DNA of 64,000 nucleotides from Anaeroglomus sp964630775 (GCA_964630775.1 CAZVYY010000005.1:1-64000), one strand, 5' to 3'; numbered from the stretch's first letter, positions 17,290-26,296 are shown. The notes: generated by a model from the sequence alone, not told the origin. Made by a program: numbers and translations.

Positions 17290-18432
17290 CTATTTGCCCG
17301 AGGCCACGCTGGACATCTTGAAGATGGGCAGAATAATACTCATCGCAATAAAGCCCACCAGCACACCCATCACCACAATCATCAGAGGTTCAATCATGCT
17401 GGTTACGGTCTTGATGGTGGTTTTCAGCTCGCGGGCGTAGAATTCGGAAATGTCTTTGAGCACTTCCCCCATGGTGCCGGATTCCTCGCCGGACTGAATC
17501 ATCTGCACGACATTGCCTGGCATCAGATTATAGCTGCCCAGGCTGGCGGCGATTTTTTTGCCCTGCCGCACCGCTTCATGAACTCCTTTCCACATCGTTT
17601 CATAGAGCACGTTGCCGGTGATGTGGGCGGTAATGGAAATCGTATCCAGAATCGGTACGCCCGCATTGGTCAGCACGCCCATCGTGTGCATGCTGCGGGT
17701 GATATACAGGCTCCGGCACAGGTTTTTCAGCAGCGGGATGCGCAGCTTGGTGCGATCCCACCATGCTTTTCCGACATCGGTGCGCGACGTAAAATACCAG
17801 AATCCCATAATCAAACCGCCGATGGCGGGAAACACGATAAACCAGTAATTGCGCATGCCGCCGCTGGCGGCCATAATCAGCTTGGTAGGCGTTGGCAGCA
17901 GATGCTCTTTGCCCGAAAACACCACCAGAAACCGCGGCAGCACAAAGGTCAGCAGGAACGTCACGCAGGTCACCGCCATCACGCCGATGATAATGGGATA
18001 CACCATGGCGCTGATGACCTGGCTGCGTGTGTCGGCTTCCTGGTCCAGGTATTCCACAAGCTGCTGCAGCATGGAACTGAGCGATCCGGAGATTTCAGCC
18101 GCGGCCACCATATTGATGTACAGGTTGCTGAACACTTCCGGATGCTGGCTGAGGGCTTGTGAAAAACTTTCACCGGACTCAATCCGGTTTTTCAGATCCA
18201 TCACAATCACCCGGAATTTCCGTTTCTGAATCTGGGTGCCGATGGATTCCAGGGCATCCTGCAGGCTGATGCCGGCGCGAACCATCACCGCAAGCTGATT
18301 GGTGAAGTTCAGAATATCTTTTTTGCTGGGACCGAATTCAATGCTGAATCCGCCCGATTTGCCGGAATTGCCGTGTCCGGGCTGCGTGCCCGCTGCGGCG
18401 TTTTTCGGTGCATTTTTGACGGCTGTTGCCAT
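17290..18432 (-). CDS. pilC: Type II secretion/type IV pilus inner-membrane platform protein (GspF/PilC)
   Basis: Polytopic platform protein, 380 residues, of the GspF/PilC family, which couples the cytoplasmic ATPases to pilin insertion. Two T2SSF domains are seen: the first around residues 35-160 (FTNQLAVMVRAGISLQDAL) and the second around 240-360 (YITRSMHTMGVLTNAGVPI). Three membrane helices are expected, including VISAMVYPIIIGVMAVTCVTFLL and the C-terminal IEPLMIVVMGVLVGFIAMSI. The N-terminal 30 residues are a Gly/Ala-rich extension. GGAG lies 7-8 nt before the ATG. The gene follows pilT in the operon. It could serve a type II secretion system instead of a pilus. Confidence 0.92.
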   Translation of the reverse strand: MATAVKNAPKNAAAGTQPGHGNSGKSGGFSIEFGPSKKDILNFTNQLAVMVRAGISLQDALESIGTQIQKRKFRVIVMDLKNRIESGESFSQALSQHPEVFSNLYINMVAAAEISGSLSSMLQQLVEYLDQEADTRSQVISAMVYPIIIGVMAVTCVTFLLTFVLPRFLVVFSGKEHLLPTPTKLIMAASGGMRNYWFIVFPAIGGLIMGFWYFTSRTDVGKAWWDRTKLRIPLLKNLCRSLYITRSMHTMGVLTNAGVPILDTISITAHITGNVLYETMWKGVHEAVRQGKKIAASLGSYNLMPGNVVQMIQSGEESGTMGEVLKDISEFYARELKTTIKTVTSMIEPLMIVVMGVLVGFIAMSIILPIFKMSSVASGK

Positions 18433-18492
18433 TGTGTTTCTCCGTTATTATTTCAGTCCACGGGTATCCGTGTTCTTCGAGCCCGGTCGGGA

Positions 18493-19599
18493 CTACTCCG
18501 CCGTGGCCGCGGCCATCGCCGCATTCGGAACCTGTCCGGGTTTGGGCGGCAGAAGACGTTCCATCTTGCCGGGATTGCTCGACCGCAGGATGGCCTCATC
18601 CCGGTCGATAAAACCGGCCAGATACATCTGCTGGATACTATAATCCATCGTCTGCATTCCCAGCCGCCGCGAGGTCTCGATGATGTTGGGTATTTCATAA
18701 ATCCGGTTTTCACGGATGCAGTTGCGTACCGCCGAGGTGCACAGCATGATTTCCACGCACGGCACCATGCCGGGCTTGTCAATTCGTTTGAACAGGGTCT
18801 GGGAAATCACCGCCTGCAGCGTATTGGACAGCATGGCCCGAATCTGGTTCTGCTGACTGGCCGGGTAAATATCGATAATACGTTCCACCGTCTGCGAGGC
18901 GTTAATGGTGTGCAGAGTGGACAGCACCAGGTGGCCGGTTTCAGCCGCCGTAATCGTCGAACTGGTGGTTTCCAGGTCGCGCATTTCGCCGACCAGAATC
19001 ACGTCCGGGTCCTGACGCAGGGCGTGTTTCAGGCCCGAGGCAAACGTCGTGCAGTCGGCTCCGACTTCACGCTGTTCGATCATGCAGGATTTGTTTTCAA
19101 GCAGGTATTCGATGGGGTCTTCCATCGTGATAATGCGTTTGCGGCACTTGGCATTGATGACGTTGATCATCGCCGCCAGCGAAGTGCTTTTACCCGAACC
19201 GGTATGCCCCGTCACCAGGATCAGTCCGCGCGGCAGATCCGTCAGCTCCTTGACAATCGGAGGCAGATGCAGGTCGTCGATGTTGGGGATCTTGTTGGAA
19301 ATGGCACGGAAGGAAATGGCTACGGTTTCCTTCTGCCAGTGCGCATTGACGCGGAAACGGCTGCCGTCGGTCAGCATGGTCGAAAAGTCCAGGTCTCGCT
19401 TTTCATCAAAGACCTTCAGCTTGTCCGGCCCGACCATATCCAGCACCATCTGCCGCGCCATCTCCTGGCTGACTTCCGGAAGCTCCATCACAATCAGCTC
19501 CGTATTGATGCGCATGATCGGCGGCATATCCACGTTGATATGAACGTCCGACGCGCCCCGCTGAATGGCTATCGCCAACATTTCTTTGACATCAAACAT
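18493..19599 (-). CDS. pilT: PilT-like retraction ATPase
   Basis: Hexameric ATPase of the PilT/GspE family, 368 residues. Motifs visible: RGASDVHI at the N-terminus, Walker A GHTGSGKST, Asp box TMEDPIEYLLE, Walker B VILVGEMRD, His box TGHLVLSTLHT, and AVRNCIRE, which matches the AIRNLIRE motif of PilT retraction ATPases. Length and the AIRNLIRE-type motif separate it from the extension ATPase PilB upstream. The C-terminus ends in an Ala/Pro-rich tail of about 25 residues. CAGGAA 7 nt before the ATG supports the start. Presence of both PilB and PilT suggests a retractable pilus, for twitching, adhesion or DNA uptake, instead of a plain secretion system (inference). Confidence 0.92.
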   Translation of the reverse strand: MFDVKEMLAIAIQRGASDVHINVDMPPIMRINTELIVMELPEVSQEMARQMVLDMVGPDKLKVFDEKRDLDFSTMLTDGSRFRVNAHWQKETVAISFRAISNKIPNIDDLHLPPIVKELTDLPRGLILVTGHTGSGKSTSLAAMINVINAKCRKRIITMEDPIEYLLENKSCMIEQREVGADCTTFASGLKHALRQDPDVILVGEMRDLETTSSTITAAETGHLVLSTLHTINASQTVERIIDIYPASQQNQIRAMLSNTLQAVISQTLFKRIDKPGMVPCVEIMLCTSAVRNCIRENRIYEIPNIIETSRRLGMQTMDYSIQQMYLAGFIDRDEAILRSSNPGKMERLLPPKPGQVPNAAMAAATAE

Positions 19600-19637
19600 A
19601 ATCGTTTCCTGTCTGTATGCTGTGGGTTTTATACCTG

Positions 19638-21485
19638 CTAACTTTTAACGACATCATCGCCGATTTCGCCGGACACTTCCGTGGCCCGCAGGATCTCGTC
19701 GATGGTGGTAACGCCTTTTCGGACCTTTTCCAGGCCGTCATCAAACAGTGTCGGCCAGCCGGACGCCTGGAAAGCCCGCCGCATGCTGTTGACCGACGCG
19801 TCCTGGTTGATGATTTCGCGGAATTTCTCATCGACGACCAGCAGTTCAAATATACCCGCCCGGCCTGCGTACCCGCTGTTGCGGCACTGGTCGCAGCCCT
19901 TGCCGTGGAACAGCTGCGTCGGTTCGATTTTGGCCCGATCCAGGTATTTCCGCAGATTCTCCGGCGCCGTATAGGGTTCTTTGCAGTGCTTGCAGATCCG
20001 CCGAACCAGCCGCTGGGCCAGGATGCCGTTCAGCGACGCGGCAATCAGGTACGGTTCGATGCCGATATTGACTAATCGCGAGACGCTGCTGGGCGCGTCG
20101 TTGGTGTGCAGGGTGGACAGGACCAAATGCCCTGTCAGTGCCGCCTGCACCGCAATCCGTGCCGTCTCGCCGTCGCGGATTTCACCAATCATGATGATAT
20201 CCGGGTCCTGACGCAGCAGGCTTCGCAGCGCCGCCGAGAACGTCATGCCGGTCTTCTCATTGACCTGGACCTGGTTGGTATATTCGAGGTTGTATTCAAC
20301 AGGGTCTTCCACCGTCGAGACGTTCATCGTCTGACTGTCGATCTGGGCCAGCGCCGAATACAGCGTGGTGCTTTTGCCCGACCCGGTGGGGCCTGTTACC
20401 AGCAGAATCCCGTGAGGCAGGTTGATCTGTTCGAGGAATGCATCCAGCACCCGGGGCTCCATGCCGCTTTTATCCAGCCCCAGCATGATGCTCTTGCTGT
20501 CCAGCAGACGCACAACAACTTTTTCGCCATGGCTGCACGGCAGCACCGACACGCGCAGGTCCACGTTGCGTCCGCCCATAATCACGGCAATCTTGCCGTC
20601 CTGCGGGATGCGCCGCTCGGAAATATCCAGGTTGGCCATAATCTTCAGACGCGAGACAATCGCCGGATGCATCTTGGCCGGCGCCTGCTGGGAATCGAAC
20701 AGCACCCCGTCGATACGATAGCGGATCTTGGTGTATTTTTCCTTGGGTTCGATATGAATATCGCTGGCCCCTTCGCGCAAGGCGTTGGTCAGCAGGAAAT
20801 TGACAAACTTGATGACCGGCGATTCGCCGGCGCTTTTTTCCAGGTCTTCGGCGCTGCCCTCGTCGATATCCTGGACAACTTCGATTTCCCCCATGTCGCC
20901 CATGATTTCATCGACGTTGTAATTGAACTTGGATTCGTCGAATTTGTCGCAGACCGCCAGAATATCTTCCGAGCTGCAGACGACTACATCCACCGGCATC
21001 CCGACGTGACGCTTGACATCATCAATGCCGAATACGTTCGACGGGTCGCTGGTCCCGACCATCAGCACGCCGTCCCGAATTGCAAACGGCAGCACAAGGT
21101 TCGTGCGGATATAATTCAGTTCCAGCTTGTCAAACGCCGCCTTATCCACGTCGCCGGGACTGATCTTCTGAAACTCAAATCCGTACAGCCTGGCCTTGGA
21201 ACGAAGGATATCGTCTTTGCTGATGCCCAGCTTCTGCAGGTATTTCTCGAGGTCCACATGGCCCCGCTGCTGTTCATTCCGCAGGTTTTCAAGCTGTTCG
21301 GCGCTGAGAACCTGTTCTTCGCCCAGAACGTCGGCGATATCCCGTACGTGGGTCTTGACGTTGGACGCCGGAGAATACAGATTGCGCAGACCCGGCGCCA
21401 GTTCGGTCTGCCCGGCCTGCAGATCCATCACCGCGGCAAAGTCTTCACCCCGCCGGTCCTGTTTTTTTCCGAATAGCCTTCGCAT
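19638..21485 (-). CDS. pilB: PilB/GspE assembly ATPase
   Basis: Extension ATPase of the GspE/PilB family, 615 residues. An N-terminal GspE-N domain (about 60-200, with LSAEQLENL and LPFAIRDGVLMVGTSDP) precedes the ATPase core: GASDIHIEPKE, Walker A VTGPTGSGKSTTLY, Asp box TVEDPVEYNLE, Walker B IIMIGEIRD, His box TGHLVLSTLHTND. A tetracysteine zinc site follows (CKHC and CDQC). The start ATG overlaps the upstream stop by one base (TAATG), so translation is coupled. It powers pilin polymerisation in the cytoplasm. A second GspE-like ATPase gene lies at 32968-34746, away from this operon. Confidence 0.93.
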   Translation of the reverse strand: MRRLFGKKQDRRGEDFAAVMDLQAGQTELAPGLRNLYSPASNVKTHVRDIADVLGEEQVLSAEQLENLRNEQQRGHVDLEKYLQKLGISKDDILRSKARLYGFEFQKISPGDVDKAAFDKLELNYIRTNLVLPFAIRDGVLMVGTSDPSNVFGIDDVKRHVGMPVDVVVCSSEDILAVCDKFDESKFNYNVDEIMGDMGEIEVVQDIDEGSAEDLEKSAGESPVIKFVNFLLTNALREGASDIHIEPKEKYTKIRYRIDGVLFDSQQAPAKMHPAIVSRLKIMANLDISERRIPQDGKIAVIMGGRNVDLRVSVLPCSHGEKVVVRLLDSKSIMLGLDKSGMEPRVLDAFLEQINLPHGILLVTGPTGSGKSTTLYSALAQIDSQTMNVSTVEDPVEYNLEYTNQVQVNEKTGMTFSAALRSLLRQDPDIIMIGEIRDGETARIAVQAALTGHLVLSTLHTNDAPSSVSRLVNIGIEPYLIAASLNGILAQRLVRRICKHCKEPYTAPENLRKYLDRAKIEPTQLFHGKGCDQCRNSGYAGRAGIFELLVVDEKFREIINQDASVNSMRRAFQASGWPTLFDDGLEKVRKGVTTIDEILRATEVSGEIGDDVVKS

Positions 21486-22129
21486 TAATTCATCTTCAAT
21501 TCCACGCGTGCTCCGTCGCGTTCAAGAGTTACCGTTTGTTTGCCGATCTCGGACACCTTGAAGCCGTTGATTTCGTCCCCGGCGTAAAGCACCTTGTCGT
21601 TAATCATGCAGCAGGCCCCTCGGGGCGATGCCGTAATACTCCACAGCTCCAGCCCGGCCGCCTGCTTGCGGGCCTGTTCCATCAGAATCTGCATCTGCGT
21701 CCGGTTGTCCAGGCTGATTTCGCCGGAGGTCAGTTCCCGCGTAAAGGGATTCTTCTTGAGATCCTTGACGTCAATCTGTCCCACCTCCGACAGGTGATTG
21801 AGCCGGCCGGTCACATTTTTCATTTCCTTGTTGACCTCGCTCTGCATCCCTGAAAGCTGGGCAATAGCTGTCTCAATTTCCAACTGCTCTTCTTTCTGCT
21901 GGGCCGCCGCGGCCTGCGAAGGCGTCGCTTTCTTGACCATCAACAGCACACTGATCCCGCCGATGGCAAACAGGGCGATCAGCAGAATAGTGCTTTGTTT
22001 GAGTTTTTTGCTGTGTCCGGCCACCGTCAGGTAATCCTCCTGCCGTGTTACCGAACCCTCGCTGGTGTCGGAAGGGTTCATATCCGCGGATGCGGGAAGG
22101 GTCTGACCGTCTTTAAGAAACGAAAGCAT
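21485..22129 (-). CDS. PilP/GspC-like inner-membrane protein
   Basis: Single-pass membrane protein of 214 residues. A cytoplasmic N-terminus of about 45 residues is followed by one membrane helix (TILLIALFAIGGISVLLMV), a coiled region, and a C-terminal beta domain with INDKVLYAGDEINGFKVSEI then VTLERDGARVELKM. That pattern is the homology-region fold of PilP and GspC, which link the inner-membrane complex to the secretin. The N-terminal helix differs from PilP lipoproteins and is closer to GspC. I chose the ATG at 22127-22129, which has AGGA 7 nt upstream; a TTG five codons earlier has no such support. Position between pilO and pilB supports the role. Confidence 0.7.
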   Translation of the reverse strand: MLSFLKDGQTLPASADMNPSDTSEGSVTRQEDYLTVAGHSKKLKQSTILLIALFAIGGISVLLMVKKATPSQAAAAQQKEEQLEIETAIAQLSGMQSEVNKEMKNVTGRLNHLSEVGQIDVKDLKKNPFTRELTSGEISLDNRTQMQILMEQARKQAAGLELWSITASPRGACCMINDKVLYAGDEINGFKVSEIGKQTVTLERDGARVELKMN

Positions 22130-22190
22130 AATATATCCTTTCAACGCGTCAATTAGTGCTGTTTGCGATTCCAGTTTGTTCCATTCGCCG

Positions 22191-22727
22191 TCAATTCTTG
22201 GAATCCATGAAGAAAATGCTCATCACAAAAGTCGCTTCCGTCTGACCTTCAAACTGGGATTTTTTCTTCAGCGTCAGCTCACGAATCTTGGTAATGCGGT
22301 CCAGCCGCTCCAGTTCCAGCATGAACGCATAGTACGAATTGAAATCGCCGTGCAGCTCCATCTTCAGAGGCTGCTCGATGTATCCGTTTTTATTGGAAGG
22401 CTTCAGGGCGCTGATGGTTTTGGGGGTCAGCCCGTTCTTCTGGGCTATCAGCGTCACATTCTCCAGCACGGTGTGAATTTCACTCTTGGGGGGCAGCTTG
22501 CTTTCAAACACCTGGATTGCCTCCTCCACCCGCTTGAGCTGAGCATGCAGATCGCTGGCGGTGCTCCTGGCCCGGTCCAGTTCCAGCAGCTTGGCCTGTT
22601 TCTGTTCCACCATCGTGCGCTCCTGTGCCAGGGCCGCGTTGGCCGGCTTGATCATGTACGCCCAGGAGATATACGCCATCGCGATAATCAGGGCAAAAAA
22701 GATAATATGTCGAATTCCACTGGTCAT
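22191..22727 (-). CDS. pilO: Type IV pilus assembly protein PilO
   Basis: Inner-membrane alignment-complex protein, 178 residues. One N-terminal helix (IIFFALIIAMAYISWAYMI), then a coiled-coil segment (residues about 30-75, heptads with KQAKLLELDRA), then a ferredoxin-like domain with LENVTLIAQKNGLTP and ELHGDFNSYYAFMLELERLDRI, the typical PilO core. PilO pairs with PilN and binds PilP and PilM. AAAGGA lies 8-9 nt before the ATG. It lies between the pilN and pilP-like genes, in the standard order. Confidence 0.88.
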   Translation of the reverse strand: MTSGIRHIIFFALIIAMAYISWAYMIKPANAALAQERTMVEQKQAKLLELDRARSTASDLHAQLKRVEEAIQVFESKLPPKSEIHTVLENVTLIAQKNGLTPKTISALKPSNKNGYIEQPLKMELHGDFNSYYAFMLELERLDRITKIRELTLKKKSQFEGQTEATFVMSIFFMDSKN

Positions 22728-22773
22728 GGTTCTGATCCTTTATACTGAATGCCTGTCCGTCGGTCCCTGCGGT

Positions 22774-23502
22774 TTATATCATTTCTTCCCGTTTCTTGCG
22801 AATCTTGGAAATGTCCTCTTTGGTCAGTGTCAGGTTGGGTTTCAGCGAGGTGCGAAGCCGGAACTGGCGGAATTTAACCCCGTCGATATCCTGTTCCTTG
22901 GATTGAACCAGCTCGACACTGTCCAGCAGAATCGATCCGCTCAGGCTGGCGATGAAGGAAGCCACTTCAATGTCGCTGGGGGCGATGCCTTCAATTTCAA
23001 GATTGGTCACAAGCACGGTTTTGGTCTCGGGCGCTGCCGCTTTCTGATTCTTGGCCGCTGCGGATTGATACTGTGTAGTCTTTGCGGGAGCCGCTGTCGC
23101 CGCAGATTTGGCTGCGGGAGCCGCCAGAACCTTGTTTTCCTTTTCCACAAGCTGCATTTCCAGCAGCGAGACACCCGACGGCATGTTGTTGGTCAGGCAC
23201 GCCAGTATCACGCTGCGGGGAACCGGTTCCAGCAGTTCGGCAGTCATCACCATGCTTTTCATCATGGTCTTGCCTTTGGTCTTAAGCTCTTCCAGCTGGG
23301 TAATCTGCTCCTTGGCCTCCATCATCTTGGCATTGATGGCGGCCAGTTCCCGCCCGACGACGCTCTGCCGCATCTTGATTACCGAAAACGTGACTCCGAT
23401 GCCGCCCAGCAGCGCCGCCAGCAGCGTCAGGTACATCAGGTTTGCCCGGCTGGATTGCCGCTGCTGAATGTAATCGTTCGGTACAAAATTAATAGTTGCC
23501 AT
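22774..23502 (-). CDS. pilN: Type IV pilus assembly protein PilN
   Basis: PilN-family protein, 242 residues. The N-terminus has INFVPNDYIQQRQ, a variant of the conserved INLLPW motif that binds PilM, followed by a membrane helix (LMYLTLLAALLGGIGVTFSVI) and a coiled coil. The C-terminal domain carries LVTNLEIEGIAPSDIEVASFI, typical of PilN. Between them, about residues 130-170, is an Ala/Lys/Pro-rich low-complexity insert that is not usual for the family. Compared with common PilN proteins (about 190-210 residues) it is longer by about that insert. AGAGG 8 nt before the ATG supports the start. Confidence 0.85.
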   Translation of the reverse strand: MATINFVPNDYIQQRQSSRANLMYLTLLAALLGGIGVTFSVIKMRQSVVGRELAAINAKMMEAKEQITQLEELKTKGKTMMKSMVMTAELLEPVPRSVILACLTNNMPSGVSLLEMQLVEKENKVLAAPAAKSAATAAPAKTTQYQSAAAKNQKAAAPETKTVLVTNLEIEGIAPSDIEVASFIASLSGSILLDSVELVQSKEQDIDGVKFRQFRLRTSLKPNLTLTKEDISKIRKKREEMI

Positions 23503-23603
23503 AGGTTAACCTCTTCAGCGTATTCCTGCTACGGATTCATTTATCGTTTAATTCGCTTGGGCCGACAGACAAGGCCCAAGATCAATCTCGCTTTTGGAAC
23601 GGG

Positions 23604-24581
23604 TCAGTTCTTTCCCGCGCCTTCCAGGCTCAGTCCGAACGCTGTCGCCCAGTCCACATTCACATTCCGCCGGTCCACCATGCAGTCCGAATCCGGGTTG
23701 ACGTCAATGGCCGACAGCACATCCCCGACCTGTGCGGGAATCTGCATCTTCTGGGCCAGCTCCGCCATCTTGTCGCAGATGCTTTTATCCACATTCCGTC
23801 CCGCCAGCAGCAGCAGCCGCTCAATCGGGACCTTGCCGGCAATCGTCTCGAAATACCGGCAGCACGCATCGATTTCCGCTATCAGCCGCTGAACCATTTG
23901 CCCCTGGCTCAGATGCACATACCCCGTCGGAATCACACGCGCAAACAGCAGTTCACCGCCCCGGCCAATGACCACGTTGCAGTGCCGTGTCCCGATATCC
24001 ATCAGAATCACAATACGATCCTGTTCATTCTTGCGCCGGCAGAAAAACCGCCGATAGCTGTTGATCAGCGCCATCGGCCAGACACTCATCCCGCCGATAT
24101 CCAGTCCCGCCTTTTCATAAATCGCCAGATGACGATCCACTTTCTCCCGCTGGGCCGCCATCACAATCACATCCACCTCGCCGCCCTTGGCCTGACCGAC
24201 CTCCAGCGGTACCGAGTGAATAATCGCTTCCGCGGGGGCAAAGGGCAGTTTCTTCTGAATACGCGAGGCAACCGCTTCGGTCAGTTTGTCCATCACGCCG
24301 CGGGGAACCTTGATCTGGTCAATAAATAAATCATCCGAAGGCAGGGCGGTGATAATGCTTCTGCCCTTGAACCCTCCCGTCTTGACCAGGTCGCGGATGG
24401 CATCAATGGCCCACCGCTGCCAGCCCGGACTCTGCGGTTCAATGTCCTGTGGACGCGCAGCAATCGCGGCCGCATGCAAATACGGCCCGCGTCCATTAAA
24501 TCCGATTTGTGCCATACGCAAAAATCCGCTGCCTAAATCCACACCAATCGGACAAATATGTTTTCCGAACAAATTAAACAT
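23604..24581 (-). CDS. pilM: Type IV pilus assembly protein PilM
   Basis: Actin-like cytoplasmic ATPase of the PilM/FtsA type, 325 residues. Visible pattern: IGVDLGSGFLRMAQI (phosphate 1), ITALPSDDLFIDQIKVPRG, AEAIIHSVPLEVG, IVILMDIGTRHCNVVI (phosphate 2), and LLLAGRNVDKSICDKM (adenosine motif). It binds the N-terminal tail of PilN. It is the first gene of the minus-strand pil operon, which runs pilM, N, O, P-like, B, T, C and two pseudopilins with short gaps. No PilQ/GspD secretin, prepilin peptidase or major pilin lies in the window. The ribosome site before the ATG is weak (GGAT). Confidence 0.9.
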   Translation of the reverse strand: MFNLFGKHICPIGVDLGSGFLRMAQIGFNGRGPYLHAAAIAARPQDIEPQSPGWQRWAIDAIRDLVKTGGFKGRSIITALPSDDLFIDQIKVPRGVMDKLTEAVASRIQKKLPFAPAEAIIHSVPLEVGQAKGGEVDVIVMAAQREKVDRHLAIYEKAGLDIGGMSVWPMALINSYRRFFCRRKNEQDRIVILMDIGTRHCNVVIGRGGELLFARVIPTGYVHLSQGQMVQRLIAEIDACCRYFETIAGKVPIERLLLLAGRNVDKSICDKMAELAQKMQIPAQVGDVLSAIDVNPDSDCMVDRRNVNVDWATAFGLSLEGAGKN

Positions 24582-25178
24582 AGCAATCCATTTTATTGTC
24601 TTAAGTACCTATACCTGGCAGCTCCTGAGCGACTCGCTCAAATCATCGCACTGTCTGGTTTTATATTCTGTCCCTGTTCTGTTCGTCACGATATCCGCCT
24701 GACATAACCAAACTTCCCGGGTCTTGTTCCGGGATGCCGAAATTCAGATACCTATAAAATCTAAGAAACAAACTCCCGCCAGCCAACCCTCGCTCCTGTT
24801 TATCTGGCACGAATCGATAGTCCTATAAAAACGCAACATATAAATCTGAAATCAAATATTTGCCGACGGTCACGACAAACGCCCAGATGCATCTGCAATC
24901 CAGTCCCGCACTCCAAATCACGGAATCAACCCAAATCAAGCCTTTTTCAATTCCCGAAAATGAGACCATTCCACGTGAAAATAGTCCGATAATGACAGAT
25001 GCCAAACCAAATCAAAAGAAGATAAAACAGACCTATATTCCATTTTGGTAATTTCTAAAATAAAGGCTTGTGATAAAATGTCCGGCGGAACGGGAACTGT
25101 ATCGTATGAGTCCTAAACAGGCATATCGGGTTCCAAAATATCCGAAAGTGTGGAATAGTAAAAAATAAAATTATTTTT
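24582..25178. other. Intergenic region upstream of pilM and the cold-shock gene
   Basis: Nearly 600 bp between divergent genes with lower GC content than the flanks. A 13-bp palindrome GAGCGACTCGCTC lies near 24636-24648 and could be an operator or hairpin before the pil operon. Short frames on both strands (about 60 codons) have no ribosome site or sequence features and look spurious. No RNA gene recognised. Confidence 0.4.
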
Positions 25179-25209
25179 TTGAACCATTCCTGTTTGTTTC
25201 TGGTATAAT
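25179..25209 (+). promoter_or_regulatory. Promoter of the cold-shock gene
   Basis: Perfect -10 TATAAT at 25204-25209 preceded by TGG, an extended -10 element, with TTGAAC at 25179-25184 as the -35 (19-bp spacer, slightly long). Predicted start of transcription is near 25216. Confidence 0.6.
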
Positions 25210-25215
25210 AAGCAA

Positions 25216-25320
25216 TCACGAAGTGCATTCTTTCATCTCTCAAGAGTATGCTTCCCATAAAATAAAAGTCGAGAGATCATAGTTGAATGGTCTGAAAAAA
25301 GCAGGCCAGGGAGTATTTAA
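25216..25320 (+). promoter_or_regulatory. Long 5' leader of the cold-shock gene
   Basis: About 105 nt of untranslated leader. It contains a 7-bp inverted repeat, ATCTCTC (25235-25241) and GAGAGAT (25271-25277), around a 29-nt loop, then AGGGAG before the GTG start. Long structured leaders are typical of cspA-type genes and can act as temperature sensors; that function is inferred from position only. Confidence 0.4.
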
Positions 25321-25524
25321 GTGAGTACAGGTACAGTAAAGTGGTTTAACGCGAGCAAAGGTTTTGGATTTATCACCCCGGATGATGGCGGCAAGGATTT
25401 GTTCGTCCACCACTCAGAAATCAAGACAGGCGGCTACGCCACGCTTGATGAAAACCAGAAGGTCAATTTCGAAGTTGGTCAGGGCAAAAAAGGGCCTTGC
25501 GCCAATAACGTCAAACCTCTGTAA
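25321..25524 (+). CDS. Cold-shock domain protein (CspA family)
   Basis: Single cold-shock domain, 67 residues, the normal size. RNP1 is KGFGFIT and RNP2 is LFVHHSEI, with the opening TGTVKWFNASKG. It binds single-stranded RNA and DNA and acts as an RNA chaperone. The start codon is GTG with AGGGAG about 8 nt upstream. It is a single-gene unit with its own promoter and a strong terminator. Unlike many CspA proteins it carries HHSEI in place of HFSAI, and a Gly-rich GQGKKGPCANNV C-terminal strand that replaces the more common GPQAANV. Confidence 0.95.
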   Translation: MSTGTVKWFNASKGFGFITPDDGGKDLFVHHSEIKTGGYATLDENQKVNFEVGQGKKGPCANNVKPL

Positions 25525-25550
25525 TTCAGTCGCAAACCGACGAACCAAAG

Positions 25551-25579
25551 GCTCTGCTATCCGGCAGGGCTTTTTTTTT
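25551..25579 (+). terminator. Intrinsic terminator of the cold-shock gene
   Basis: Stem GCTCTGC (25551-25557) and GCAGGGC (25564-25570), 7 bp with one T-G pair, six-base loop, followed by nine T residues (25571-25579). It lies 27 nt after the stop codon. Confidence 0.9.
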
Positions 25580-25760
25580 ATCTTCTTATTCAATAACAGG
25601 TTATACCGATTCTATCAGTCTGTGCCGGGGGCAAAGACACATTTTTTTCATTTTTCCTGAATTTTTTGACCCGAATTTCTGCGTTTTGCTTAATGTATTG
25701 ATGTAAGGCAATATATAAGCGACAACAGAACCGAGCAAAAAAGAATTTTCAGATCGTTCA

Positions 25761-26294
25761 GTGGATAAAAAGAATCACAATTTGGATCATGCGGAGTATA
25801 TCCGCCTGCTGATGGGCAGTCAGGCACAGATTTGTGCTTATATTCAGGCCCTGGTGCAGAATTTTCAGGATGCCGAGGATATTTTCCAGGAGACAGCGGT
25901 TATTGCCTGGGAAAAATTTGATGAATACACGCCGGGCAGCAGCTTTATCGCGTGGGCAATAACAATTGCCCGTTACCGGATTATGTATTACTGGAATAAA
26001 AACAAACATTCCATTATCCACTATTCCGATGCGACTGTCAAATCGATTGAAGATTATATGGCCCGGCGGGCGGAGAAGCTGTCGAGCGATTTAAGTCATC
26101 TGGACGATTGTCTCAAGAAGCTTTCGGCGGGGGATGTTCAGTTGATTCAAACCCGGTATTCGCGGAAGATGACGATAAAGCGAATGGCTGAGGAACTGGG
26201 GCGGTCGGTTCAGGGACTTTACAGCACGCTGTCACGGATTCATCTGATGCTGGCCGAATGTATTCAGCGCCAGCGACTGGTGCAGGAGCGATGA
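25761..26294 (+). CDS. ECF RNA polymerase sigma factor
   Basis: Sigma-70 family ECF factor, 177 residues, of the group common in Planctomycetota and Verrucomicrobiota. Region 2 covers about residues 20-85 (ALVQNFQDAEDIFQETAVIA is the typical helix, then FIAWAITIARYRI), and region 4 about 115-165 with a helix-turn-helix MTIKRMAEELGRSVQGLY. It would direct polymerase to a specific promoter set. The start is GTG at 25761 with no clear ribosome site; the fold needs nearly the whole frame, so a much later start is unlikely. The stop overlaps a possible start of the next gene (ATGA), a FecR-LamG membrane protein, its probable anti-sigma partner. Target genes are unknown; the secreted LamG protein downstream is a candidate. 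Confidence 0.88.
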   Translation: MDKKNHNLDHAEYIRLLMGSQAQICAYIQALVQNFQDAEDIFQETAVIAWEKFDEYTPGSSFIAWAITIARYRIMYYWNKNKHSIIHYSDATVKSIEDYMARRAEKLSSDLSHLDDCLKKLSAGDVQLIQTRYSRKMTIKRMAEELGRSVQGLYSTLSRIHLMLAECIQRQRLVQER

Positions 26295-26296
26295 GG

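Noticed and set aside
16098..24590. Identical 15-mer AAACATAGCAATCCA at 16098-16112 and 24576-24590
   Set aside because: One or two exact 15-mers are expected by chance in 64 kb, and similarity ends at the edges.
24823..25051. 60-63-codon frames on both strands in the pilM/cold-shock gap
   Set aside because: No ribosome sites, opposite frames overlap each other, and composition is that of AT-rich spacer.
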